NCBI GenBank assembly: GCA_001970855.1
Contig: LSSN01004018.1
Location: 1-27,863 of the forward strand
From: Smittium culicis
Lineage: Eukaryota; Kickxellomycota; Harpellomycetes; Harpellales; Legeriomycetaceae
Reading direction: 5' to 3'
DNA: 27,863 bases
This document shows positions 1-10,197 of this stretch, in pieces. The notes below the pieces were generated by a model. It ran no database searches and was not told the origin of the DNA. It saw only the letters and a program-made list of their open reading frames with translations. Position numbers and translations under genes: made by a program. How positions within the stretch are numbered: position 1 is the stretch's first letter; each line of letters opens with the position of its first letter.

Positions 1-3000
1 ATATTTAATCAGGATGCTACATTATCAATTGATCTCCATTTTCCAGATTAGCTTATAATGAATACTAATTACTATTTTAATATATAAACAGCGAATAAAT
101 CTCTTCGATGCTACCATGTCTCTTAATATATTGATATTTTTTATATCGTGGAGTGATGTATCGAGAGATTCTTGATTCGATCTGTTTGACTTGCACAAAA
201 AAAAATTTTTGTTAATTTTTTAAATTTTAGTTTTGTTAAATTCCTAGTTTTTTGTTAATGCTAGATGATTGGGTTCTTTGATCACATAATTAAAAGTATT
301 AAAAGAATATTTAGTCATTAAAAGTCATCTCCACAAAAAAAAAAAAGCTCAAATTTTCAATTCATTAAAATAGTTGGGGTAGTAATATATTTTTTTTTCA
401 TGGCGATTTATGATAGAAAAATAAATCCAATATTATGTCGACAAAATAGAATCTTGTTATGTTTATTACAGTTTTTTTTCTAAAGTCAAAACAAATGCAA
501 AAACTTGTTTTGTATTTTTATTTTTATAATTATCGAATTTTATATGTTTTAGATTTGGTTGTATTTAAAGTAACAAATAAAAACTATCCAAGCTGGGCTA
601 GACTAACCATTGTAAGATTTCCTTACACTAACTGAGGGGAAGATGTCTGAAAATAATTGGTCTTTTTTTTTAACTCTTACAGAACGCTTAACCACTAATT
701 AACTTAAATATTTTTTATGATATATGAATAGCAATTATTTAAAGCTTATTATTATAAAAACATTTATCAAAGCAATTCTTGAGAAAGCGATAAGCTATTT
801 TTGCAAGGGATTATGTTTTTTATGCTACAAAAATATCAAAATATTTAACTGAATCATTAGAATTTATTTTTTAATTTCTAGCGTATAATACTGTATTTTA
901 TGCTCTAAATATTATCATAGCTTTAGCAAAATTTTAAAAGATAGCTATGGAGAGTAAATTCTATAGAGGAATTTATTTTTAGCATAAAATGATATTTACT
1001 TATTGAGTGATGAGTAAATAAATATTTGTAAAAAAGGCAGTTTAAAAAAAATTAAATTTGCTAAAAAAAACAAGAACTGGACAAGAGAAGTATCTAGTCA
1101 AAAAGATAATGAAAGATTCGCGATAAACGAGAATAAAGTGATTATGACCATATTCTTGGCTGATTCTCTGGAGTTTATATTTGAATTATGGTCGCCAATA
1201 TCATTTAATAAATCCATTTCAATAAATTCGTATATAAAATATAAAAAACTAAGATTTTGTAAAAAGAAAAATTGAATAATAGCAACTTTGATTGTACATA
1301 AACATTCATACAAATGATAATATTTGATTACTTGACAAGGTTACTTGATTATGGTAATTCTATATTTATCGAGGCCTTCTATCTTTTTTTCTTTTTACCT
1401 TTCGTGAGAAACACCTATTTAATAGTTAGGTTTATAACTGTACTTTTAATAAATTTTTTTCTTTTTGTCCAGAAATAAATCGATCGAAAATCTAAAATTA
1501 TTGCTAAACAGGTTTTAAGGTTGAGCTATGTGCGGGAGATCGTTTTGCTTTACAAAAAGAAAAGAAAATGAGTGTAAATATATTTAAAGCTTATTTTGAA
1601 CAATAAAAGTGTCGAACTTATTTGCTTGAATAAAATTTGAAACTAGTTGAGTGAAAAAAAATAAAAATACGTTAGGTACTAAATCATTTATTGGTAGATT
1701 CTGCGATGTAAAAGCTATAGAGTGATAAATGGTTTATATTTTTTAATATGTATTGCTAATCACACACCCCTCCTCATCTCACTCGTATATATAGATCAAT
1801 CTTTTATTCCGGATAATTTAATTAGTGAAAAAAATTTTTATCCGCTTATATCTTTTAAAAGTTGATTTGATAAATAACAAGTTTAATTTAACATTAAATA
1901 TATAAAAAACTATGTTTTACTTGTTTTTAATTATTAAGCATACGTATCGATGTTATAATAGTTTTAAAGGTATCAGGGAGTATTATTTGATGAGTGAGGG
2001 TGAAGAGCAAAATTAATTGAACCTCAAGTAGCGTTGAAGTGTGACTATGTTCCATAGCTTCTTTCTCAATTAAGTATGCTTATTGGTATAAAAAACATTT
2101 GAATCATAATTAAAGGACCAATCTAATAAATAGAATAATAGCAGATAAACAAACGGTGAATATACCTATTTAAATAAGAAAATAAACGTATTTTGAAAGG
2201 ATTAAACTCTGTATCGTTTAATGAATTAAGTATATTTTGAGAGATATGATATTAATCAACTTCTTTTTAATTCGGAACAAGTTTACTTGATCGTTTTTAA
2301 AAAAAAAATCAAACATTTCTTTGTATTTTATATTTTCGGATCTCAGTTCACCAAATTATTTTTTTTGTTGTGAATAATACAAGCACGTAAATATGATTTT
2401 TTATATGAAAAAATATATCTAATTTTTTATCATAGTTTGATTTAAAATATATGTCTCTTCAAAGCTAAAAAGCGAGAAAATCCATCGTCTTCCCCTTTCT
2501 CTAAACTAGTAGGACTTGAATATCAATTCATATCCAGATTTTATAGAGCTTTTTTAAAGGCTGATTTCTATTAAACTTTGTCATGCAACAAAAAAAAAAG
2601 ATTCATTGACGTTTTTAATTTCTTGGAACGGGTCTAAAGTATGTATAGTTTTATTTGATTATGGTTTTTTGGTCATTGCACACACAGCTTTCAAAAAAGA
2701 ATAGCGCTTTGGTGCTAAACAAAAAAAAAAACGAGGTTTTTGGGGACACAATTAGATGAAGAAAATTATATTGCATTTTATTTTATATCTTGTTCAAATT
2801 ATTAAATAAAATTGGTATTTTTTAATCTTGATAGTACTAAATTTTAAATTAAAGTTTCTATTTATTATATTAATTGTTTTAAATATTTATTATCTCGGGT
2901 AAACTCTGTTAGATTCAAAGCGGTTAAATTATGAGTCATATGAATATAAGTATATTAATTTTAATAAAAATTAGTTGTTATAAAGGCCTTAAAATTATAG

Positions 3001-3208
3001 CGAAACAAATTAGTCGCAATTTTATGACATATTTTAGCAAGCATTATTGTAGAACTAAGCTTTAATGGCTTTTATTTTATTTTATTTTATTTTATTTTAT
3101 TTTGAAAGTATTCATTATTTTGGATATTGTATAGTTGTGGGATTTTGAATCACAAAAAGAATCTTTCGCGGTAGGTAGCAAATAATATGATTTTAATAAT
3201 AGATTTTA
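1..3208. other. AT-rich gene-free left flank
   Basis: No gene is supported here. The sequence is strongly AT-rich with many A and T homopolymers, and all six frames are cut by frequent stops. The longest candidate, a 71-codon minus-strand frame at 1098-1313, is rich in Phe, Ile and Leu and shows no recognisable motif. A small rise in GC near 590-660 has no coding or RNA structure that I could identify. Confidence 0.6.
3071..3103. repeat. (TTTAT)6 microsatellite
   Basis: Six perfect copies of the pentanucleotide TTTAT occur in tandem, followed by TTT. It is a simple sequence repeat just left of the patch of decayed coding sequence. No function is implied. Confidence 0.95.
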
Positions 3209-3990
3209 GCGTTGGTGAAATGTGTTAGCGTATTTAGAAGACGATTGGAGCGAGGCTTAGATGCATTATCCAAAAAAAAAAAAAAAAATAGGCACTAAAT
3301 CAAAATATAGCAAATTAGAGAAGAGACATGATGGGATCTGTGGGGGGCTGCGAGTAGTTTGGGTGTTGTCTACTTGAAACATCCAGGCTTTAAAGACCAT
3401 TTTGGACTTGGCTGCCTTTTACCACGAGCTTTTTAAGTGTAGAAACAAACAAGCAAGCAAACAAGATAGTTATTGGCAAATTGCTGTTGAATGGCTTTGA
3501 GGTTTTGAAGGTATTGGATGAATTGAAATTGCAGTTTGATATTAAAGTTTCGCCACTAGATTTAAGGGGTGGATTAGGTAGGAGCAAGTAAAAATTGCGT
3601 GGAATAGAGTAAAGAACAAGTCGTAACTCGGAAACTAACGCTGGCATAGTTGGTAGTTAGCAACCAATTCTGGCAACAATTTCCAGCCTTTTTAAAGCAC
3701 GTAGTGGGTGCGACTATTAGGGAAAGCGAATCAAGATCTACAGCCAATAATCGTTTCGATACTAAGCAAATGAATTTACACTCTATTGACATATAACGCA
3801 TCTTCACAGCTGATCTGGCCAATGAGACGCTGTGTGCAGAGATACGACTGTTTTTAATATTATTGTAATTTATTTTTGGGTCAGGAAATTAGGTTCCAAT
3901 GTTTTAAAGTTAGTCACAAAGACTAATCAATTTGGACTGTTGATGATTGGTCACGGAAAAACAAATACTGGATTTGGGATGTTTTTGTAA
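3209..3990 (+). pseudogene. Decayed or unrecognised multi-exon gene
   Basis: Local GC is clearly higher than in the flanks, and the + strand shows stop-free, protein-like stretches in shifting frames. They lie at 3209-3298, 3378-3500 (includes ALKTILDLAAFYHEL), 3394-3591 (includes GFEVLKVLDELKLQF), 3650-3868 (includes FWQQFPAFLKHVVG, with one TAA at 3794) and 3838-3990 (includes FGLLMIGHGKTNTGFG). One possible intron, 3578-3656 (GTAGGA...GGTAG), would join the third and fourth stretches in frame. The first two stretches cannot be joined to the rest by an obvious intron, which argues for frameshift decay. The opposite strand has two overlapping ATG frames (3390-3647, 3574-3822) that I take as shadows. 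I do not recognise the family. It could be a pseudogene, a real gene with small introns, or a transposon relic. Confidence 0.35.
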
Positions 3991-4034
3991 CTACGAAACT
4001 AAACTAAACTAACATATTGGGCTTTTATCTTTTT

Positions 4035-4041
4035 TGACTCA
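4035..4041 (+). promoter_or_regulatory. TGACTCA, possible Gcn4/CPC1 site
   Basis: A perfect TGACTCA lies about 400 bases upstream of the ILV6 copy A start. This is the consensus for Gcn4/CPC1-type bZIP activators of general amino acid control, and branched-chain amino acid genes are typical targets in ascomycete yeasts. The same heptamer also occurs by chance elsewhere in this window (for example near 12694 and, inverted, near 2932), so the position is suggestive only. Confidence 0.3.
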
Positions 4042-4137
4042 GTATTAGCAATCATAGCAGCTGAGTAATTAATAGTTCAGAATGATCAGGCCAATAAAGA
4101 TTGATTCAAGTTGATTTTTGGGTAGATAGCAAACCAA

Positions 4138-4245
4138 ATGCCAGGACTAGGCAAGATCAAAATAAAAGATGAGCCAGTAATGGTAGGAATCAAGTTGTAT
4201 TTATTGGCCCATGGAAAACCAAAAGCACATTTACAAGATAAATGA
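4138..4245 (+). other. 35-codon upstream ORF, uncertain
   Basis: An ATG-initiated frame of 35 codons has a balanced composition (Gly, Pro, Lys, Asp, His) unusual for this AT-rich DNA; it includes MPGLGKIKIKDEPVMVG. It ends 195 bases before the ILV6 copy A ATG. It could be an upstream ORF in a long leader, the last fragment of the decayed gene at 3.2-4.0 kb, or chance. No homology is recognised. Confidence 0.2.
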
Positions 4246-4440
4246 TAGGTGAAAATACGGCAAGCAGTTGAGATTAGATAAATCAGATTAGTAAAAAAAA
4301 TAATAATAATTAATCTTTACATCATTAAAAATCGAAGAGGAAAAACTATCCTCAAGCCTTTTTTTTAATATAGTACTAAAACATTAAGAAAAAATATTAG
4401 TTAAAAAAAAAATCGATCTAATCAAAGGAAAACATAAATA

Positions 4441-5506
4441 ATGTTGAAGAGTGTATTTGGAAATTTGAGGAGCGGCTCGTACAAGCTAGCAAGCTCAGCC
4501 CGAAGTGGCGCGTCGGCGAATGGGGGCGCGAGGTTCTTTGCGCAAACTGCGCGACTACGAAATATCGATGATTCTGCTTTGTACCAGCTAAATGCGGAGG
4601 ATGCGGTAACCTCGCTGATGCGTACGACTAGGAGCCAGCAGAAACCAAGAGTCGGCGAGTATGTGTTCAACTGCTTCATGCAGGATGAGCCCGGAATTTT
4701 GTCTAGATGCACTGGGATTATGGCTGCGCGCGGGTACAATATCGACTCGCTTGTTGTTAGTAAGACCGAGGTTGAAGGTTTGAGCAGAATGACATTGACG
4801 CTCAAAGGCGAAAAAAAGACAATTATCCAAGCCCAAAAGCAACTCGAAGATTTGGTAAGTTTCTCTACTTCTATCTCTTTTATTTAATAAACACATGAAA
4901 ACTTCAATATTTAGATATTTAAAAAAAAATGAAATTAATAAAATAATAAAATAATATAAAGTTGTGCTTAAAGCGTATATTGATATTTGCACTTTTATGT
5001 ATTAGACACAAGTCTGGGCAGTTGTTGATTTGACAGACTCAAAGGTCGTAGAGCGCGAGATATTGTTGGCCAAAGTATCGCTCGTTGGACCAGAATTTAT
5101 AGTTAAAGGCAGCAGCTTCCAAACACCGCGCTCGCCAGTTAAAGCCCAGCAGGAAGCCGCATCCAGCAGCGCAGAAACCAGCGCAACTAACCAAGAGGAC
5201 TTGTACGAACTAACGATCGAAGCAAACAAGAAATTGGCGTACCTCAAGGAACTCGTTGCCCTGTGCCACGCAAAGATCGTTAATGTCGGCGCTGAAGCCG
5301 CTATCGTCGAAATGTGCGCGAAAAGCGAACGCATCGACCTGTTCATCAAAATGCTTGAACCCTTCGGAATCTTCGAATCTGCCCGCTCTGGAAGAATGGT
5401 CATGTCCAGTATCGCCAAACTATCGTTCTTCGAACGCGACGAACCCAGTACCAAAGAAGAATCTGAAAATGATATCCAGGATCTATCCAACCTCCCTCCC
5501 AGCTAA
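4441..5506 (+). CDS. ILV6: Acetolactate synthase regulatory subunit, copy A
   Basis: Ilv6 binds the catalytic subunit Ilv2 in mitochondria, activates it and confers valine feedback on the first common step of branched-chain amino acid synthesis. Exon 1 is 4441-4854, the intron is 4855-5005 (GTAAGT...ATTAG, phase 0) and exon 2 is 5006-5506, giving 304 residues; yeast Ilv6 is similar in length. Residues 1-40 are Arg/Ser/Ala-rich with few acidic residues, as in a mitochondrial presequence. An ACT domain follows (about 75-150), with the QDEPG ligand loop at 81-85 and RGYNID at 97-102. The C-terminal half holds VEMCAKSERID and ends DLSNLPPS, as in fungal Ilv6. The middle linker is Ser/Ala-rich and longer than in copy B. 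Relative to copy B, this protein has TQVWAV for VPVWAV and SGRMVMSS for SGVMVMAR, so it is the more diverged copy. It lies in tandem with copy B, 997 bases apart. Family assignment is secure. Confidence 0.95.
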
Positions 5507-6503
5507 AAAAAAAATATATATAAAATTATAATCACTCTTATATTCCTCTTTTTTTTTTTTTAAACACAAACTCTATACTTTACTCGAATTTAATTTTTTC
5601 TTTATTCTTATTTTGAAATCGATAAAATTACATGCAATAATGCCATACCCATAACCTATAAATTCCACAAAAAGAAAGCTCTTTTGAAAATAGACTTTAT
5701 TATTACTTTTACTATTATATCCATTGATATTGTTACTAGCATAAACTTTAACTTTATGGGTCTGGAAATTGTTATGTAGCCAATTGAGCCACATTTATCT
5801 TTATTAGTCATATTTTTTCAAACGCGAATTCTGTTATCTATACCAAATTAAATTTAAAAAATTGACTTTTGAAATTTATTGAGAACTTGAAAAATCTAAT
5901 TAAATTTTTTATGGAATAAATTATTCAGTCTTGATTTTTAGCTGAACGGCATTGTATATTAGCTATTAGTGCTTTATAAGCCCTAAAAGCTTTCGTCATT
6001 ACTTTTTTCCACAAATATTATGAATAACCTGACTCTATATTTAAAAAGTATAAGTTATAGTTTTAAAAAGTAAGATAAAAATGCGAAAAGAAGTCCTAAA
6101 AATCTGTGACTCTTTATTATGCAATAAAGAGATTTGTGCTGATTTCCCAATAAAAATCGATCCCAGGCAGCAAATAGGAATCCTAAATCAAAATCAAACC
6201 CGCAAAATCAAATTTAAAATCAAATCTTCCCTTATTTTTTTTTAGAGGCTCCTCATTTGACTGCCAAATTAAAAAAATTAAAAAAAAAAAAGCAGCAAAT
6301 TTCGCTGCTTGGAGTTTAATCTATTACGATTTTTTCCCCTTCCCCCTAATTTTTTTATCTATTTATAATTATCTCAGCTTTTTTTAATTAAGAAAAAAAT
6401 CAGGTTTAGTTATAATCTGCAAACTATTTATTCTTCATCCAGCTTTAACTCTCCTCGACTATTAGAAATAAGATAATAAGTAGCGATAATTAGCTTACAA
6501 ATA
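5507..6503. other. Intergenic region between the two ILV6 copies
   Basis: This holds the 3' end of copy A and the promoter of copy B. A long T tract near 5550 follows the copy A stop. Two TGACTCT heptamers (6030-6036 and 6107-6113), one base off the Gcn4 consensus, lie 390-475 bases before the copy B start, and a near-perfect palindrome sits at 6290-6310. A 73-codon minus-strand frame at 5573-5794 is Asn/Lys-rich and shows no conserved pattern. Confidence 0.6.
6290..6310. promoter_or_regulatory. 21-bp near-perfect palindrome upstream of ILV6 copy B
   Basis: AAGCAGC and GCTGCTT form 7-bp arms around AAATTTC. With one mismatched pair the symmetry extends through the centre. It lies 194 bases before the proposed copy B ATG and stands out as GC-bearing sequence between A and T tracts. 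It could be a site for a dimeric transcription factor or a transcript hairpin; no known factor is recognised. Confidence 0.35.
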
Positions 6504-7933
6504 ATGTTCCCTGCAAGATTACTATCAAAGGTAACATCCATCACTCATCCCCCCCCCTCCTCACTTACCCAATATATACCACCCCCACCTCCACCCCTAA
6601 AATCCATACATTTTCATTCTCCCATTCGTACACCCCATAAACTAGCGATGGATCGCTCGATTTAATTTAAATTTATATATATTTTATTTATCTTTCACCT
6701 CTCCCTCCACCCTTGTTCTTGTTCTTGTTTTTTTTTATACTAGTTTTATTCGCCTTCGAGCTTATAATCTTCAAACCACTATTATCCATTTACCCAATAT
6801 TCTTCGATATTGATTCCACCTCACCTGCCCTTTTAATATTTTCTCAAAGCTTATCTCATTAATCATGTTTATACTCAATAACACTCGTCAATATTTTTCT
6901 TATAGAGGGCATTCAGCTTGAACCCCAGCATTCTCGTCTCCCGTTCTGTATCGAGCTCTTCAGCCAACAACTCAAACTCAAATGTCCCTAACGTAAATAC
7001 CAGCTCCACCACCGGCCTGGAATATAAGGGCAAATCTTCCCAGGGCAAAATCCAACCCATTCCTGGAGTTCTAGACACCCTAACCGTCGAGCAGGCTGTC
7101 AGCAACATCATCAAAAGCACCCCTTTAGCCCCACGTGTCGCTGAAGAACGCTACTTGATTGATTGTCTCGCCCAAGACGAACCTGGTGTCTTGAGTAACG
7201 TCACCGGAATCATGGCTGCTCGTGGCTTCAGCATCGACACCCTCGTTGCCAGTAAAACTGAAGTTCCAGGTCTCAGCAGAATGACCATTGGACTTAAAGG
7301 CCCAAGAAAGTCCATGGAACAAGCAAAAAAACAACTAGAAAGTTTGGTAAGTCCCCTCTATACCCCCCTCCTTCTCCCCATTCATCTTTTATTCATATAT
7401 ATATTAATCTATACTCATATACCTACAAGCCACAATTTAATTAGCTATCTTTTATTTATTTCCTCATTAAAATATATATATAATAGGTCCCTGTATGGGC
7501 CGTATTAGACTACTCACATACCAAAATCGTCGAGCGCGAAACTCTTCTTGTTAAAGTATCTCTCGATGGACTAAAAAATTTCAGAGAAACTTTATCAAAC
7601 GCCGAACCATCGCAACAGCAAACCCACCCTCACGCAAGCAAGTTCACCAGCGCAATGGACCGCCTCTCCGCAATCAAAAACCTCGCTGGCCTGTTCAGAG
7701 CCTCTGTCGTCGACGTCGGCCCAAACTCCATAATCGTCGAAATGAGCGCGAAGAGCGAGCGCATTGATGCCTTCTTGAAACTCGTCCGCCCCTTCGGTAT
7801 CCTCGAAGCCGTACGCAGCGGTGTCATGGTCATGGCCAGATCCATCCAGGAAAGCAGACAGTTCGGCTCTAACTCCACCGCCGAAGACGCCCCTCAAGTC
7901 GTCGAAGATCTCTCCAACCTACCTCCCAGCTAG
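6504..7933 (+). CDS. ILV6: Acetolactate synthase regulatory subunit, copy B
   Basis: Second Ilv6 paralogue, expected to regulate Ilv2 in mitochondria. Exon 1 is 6504-6530, intron 1 is 6531-6905 (GTAACA...TATAG), exon 2 is 6906-7346, intron 2 is 7347-7486 (GTAAGT...AATAG) and exon 3 is 7487-7933. All junctions are phase 0 and the protein is 304 residues. The first exon is my inference: the frame upstream of 6906 is closed by a stop at 6903 and has no ATG, while MFPARLLSK joined to RAFSLNPS makes a good presequence. The ACT domain spans about 92-165, with QDEPG at 99-103 and RGFSID at 115-120. The C-terminal part has VEMSAKSERID, PFGILEAVRSGVMVMARS and the DLSNLPPS tail, very close to fungal Ilv6. 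The intron after LESL is at the same place as in copy A, so the genes share an ancestor. Codons favour C at the third position. Ser118 replaces the Asn found in copy A. The first exon is the least certain part. Confidence 0.93.
6531..6905 (+). other. Long pyrimidine-rich first intron of ILV6 copy B (predicted)
   Basis: This 375-base predicted intron begins GTAACA and ends TTTTTCTTATAG. Its + strand is markedly C/T-rich, with a C run near 6550 and many CCCC blocks, unlike the A/T-balanced DNA around it. It is more than twice the length of the other two ILV6 introns (140 and 151 bases). Alternatively this stretch is promoter or leader, with a start I have not found. Confidence 0.55.
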
Positions 7934-8238
7934 TTCCCATCTTATTGCCACCCTCATCGATTCTATTTTTTTTTTTTAATATACCCCCTTTATATTTCTT
8001 GTTACTGTTGACGATTTATACCTTCTACCTCTACCCTTTTTTTTTTTTAATTATTCGAATACTACTTTTTCTTTTCACATTTATTAAACAATACTTTTTT
8101 TAATCACTGCCACAACCATAATAAATATAAAAAAAAAGCGAAAATATAACTATATACATTAAAAATATCTGGCCTTAGCTTTATTGAAAAAAATACAAAA
8201 CACTAAAATAAAATCGAATAAATAATTTGTTTTTTTTT
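7934..8238. terminator. Convergent 3' intergenic region
   Basis: About 305 bases separate the stop of ILV6 copy B (+ strand) from the stop of the convergent gene on the - strand. Several T tracts of nine or more, and AATAAA-like sequences on the + strand (near 8120 and 8200), fit 3' ends and poly(A) sites for both genes. No gene is seen here. Confidence 0.5.
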
Positions 8239-10197
8239 TTACACGAAGCTACTTTCTGCACCTGAATCAAAATCGCTCATCAAATTCGGCCCGGAAATTT
8301 GCAATTTGTAAGCACTACCTCCTCCACTCAATCTAACAATTTCGCCGCTACCGCTTTCTGCGCCCTTGTAGACGCACAGCTCGTCTGTCGCAACGCCGCT
8401 GCTGCTGCATTCGCCCGATGAACCGTCGTTATCATCACTCAGGTAAGTAACTCCTCCGCTGTACGCAACCTCTTTATCGATCACTGCCCCACTATTTCCC
8501 AAGTATAAACCTGCGCTATTTCGCAAAGTTTCGCCATTACTACTCCTGCTGCTGCTAATAATGGCACTGCTGAAATCGGTCGATGAATACGCCGTAATAT
8601 TGCTATTTCCCAAAGGCTGGATACTTGGCTGCTCTCCCCTCGGCATTCTCACGCTTGCCGCTGCTGTGCCTGCTGACCCGTCACAGCCGTAGTAACTGAT
8701 TCTCGGCACGAATTCACCTGCCGCGCGTTCCGCTTTGAGCTCGCTTATGCCAGCACTAGCCAATCGCATTGTCTGGCTGTATCCGCTACCAGCACTACCA
8801 CCACCACCATTGCCGCTCAGTGCAAAGTTATTTCGCGCAAAATTAAATCTGTGGCCTTGGTACTCGCGCCGCGTTGATGCACATTCCTTACCGACACCAT
8901 TTCTAGACTGTATCACCGGAGCTGATAGGATCGTTTTGCGCAGCTGCTTGGCCGTTTCGAATTCTGCACCAATGCCGCCATTGCCTACCGCTACCTGCCT
9001 ACTCCCGCGCCGCAACGTGTGCATCGCGGCATTGGCTCCGAATGCGCTTGCACGCGCCCTCTTCACTCTCTTGTGGCTTATCGTTTCAGGAAGAATGTTG
9101 TTGAGCCACGCGTCTAAGCTGCTAACGGATACGCTATCGATCTCGACTTCCCCACAATCGTTCATTCCGGCTGCCCTCCTGCGTTTACTAACGCCCGCAA
9201 AATCTGACACTACATCTGAATCGTCGCTGCCACTGCTACTGCTACTACTTCTTTTGCCCATCTCGATAATGTGTGGCCTCGCAACATCGCTTCGGTATCT
9301 GCGCCTATCCCGCATACCGCTCCTAAAAATCGGCGCATTATCGTACACAGACTCAACAAGGCTCTTCCCGATTCGGTAATACATCGCCGCCATTGCTGCC
9401 TCCAAACTGCTCCCAAACTTGACTCCCCCATTTTCCGGATATTCGCCGCTGAAATCGTTCCCGCCTGAACCAAAATTTCCACTCGCCGATCCATAAACCA
9501 AACTTACCTTCCTCGAAACTAAATCGCTGTTTGTAAACCCATTTGTGCTCATAAAATCTTGCCCATTCCTAAAACTGTCCTGTCGCATATATGTGTTACT
9601 TGCATAAATATTGGGCAACTGCGCATCGACTCTTGCTGATATAGGTATCAAGGATCGTGGCACTCTTTCAGCACTCCTCCTAGCAGCGTAAGAGCTTGAC
9701 TCATACCCGCTATAAGCTGAATCCGAATCAAACTTAAAATCGGTTTCTGGTTTAACTTCATCCTTGATCGTCAGTTGATCTGACTCTCTGGAGAAGCTTT
9801 CCGATTTATTTTCTAATAAAATTTTGTCATATTCTATATCTTGATTGGATTCGTTTTTTTCTATCTCGTCAGCGCTCGACAATTCGTAGACAATTTCAGT
9901 AGGGTATACTTTTTCATCTATGGAATCTTTTCGAAATAATAATTTTAAAATATAAACATAGTATAAGCCATCTGAATACATATATAGAATCGATTTATAC
10001 TTGTAAAATATTTATAAATATATACCTGCGTCATCAAATTCTTCAACTATCGTTTCAGTGAATACATCGATTACAGGATCGTCAGGGAATTCCGTTCCAT
10101 ACTTTAAGAAAATAGAATCAAAACATGCCTTTAGCTTATCCAGGCTCTTCTGAAGAGCTTTACCGAGCTGATCATCACCGCTGAATTCCGAGTTCAT
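8239..10197 (-). CDS. Ser-rich basic protein, candidate Scm3/HJURP centromeric histone chaperone
   Basis: Exon 1 is 10197-10026. The intron starts with GTATAT at 10025. Two in-frame acceptors are possible: CAG ending 9972 (54-base intron, 634 residues) or TAG ending 9918 (108 bases, 616 residues). Residues 1-57 match the conserved N-terminal region of Scm3/HJURP as I know it: DDQL at 8-11, a helix, then LKYGTEFPDDPVIDV at 31-45, where HJURP has a KY...F.D.PV pattern and fungal Scm3 an IDL..GEIV-like stretch. In that family this region binds CENP-A-H4 for deposition at centromeres. The rest is low-complexity and rich in Ser, Gly, Ala and Arg (54-base intron numbering): a Ser run and acidic patch near 299-307, and basic clusters KRRR near 320 and KRVKRAR near 358 that could be nuclear signals or DNA contacts. 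Family members likewise have long, unconserved tails. The gene converges on ILV6 copy B. The coding model is solid; the family call is inference from one short domain. Confidence 0.75.

Noticed and set aside
1098..1313. 71-codon minus-strand frame
   Set aside because: Phe/Ile/Leu/Asn-rich, no motif, no splice partner or neighbour; length is within what AT-rich sequence can give by chance.
3390..3822. Two overlapping minus-strand ATG frames of 85 and 82 codons
   Set aside because: They lie antisense to + strand stretches that look more protein-like, overlap each other in different frames and match no known pattern.
5573..5794. 73-codon minus-strand frame after ILV6 copy A
   Set aside because: Asn/Lys/Ile-rich low-complexity translation with no conserved feature, in the 3' region of another gene.
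8735..9494. Frames of 214, 94 and 65 codons within the Ser-rich gene
   Set aside because: They are shadows in other frames of the continuous minus-strand exon, produced by its higher GC and repetitive Ser codons.
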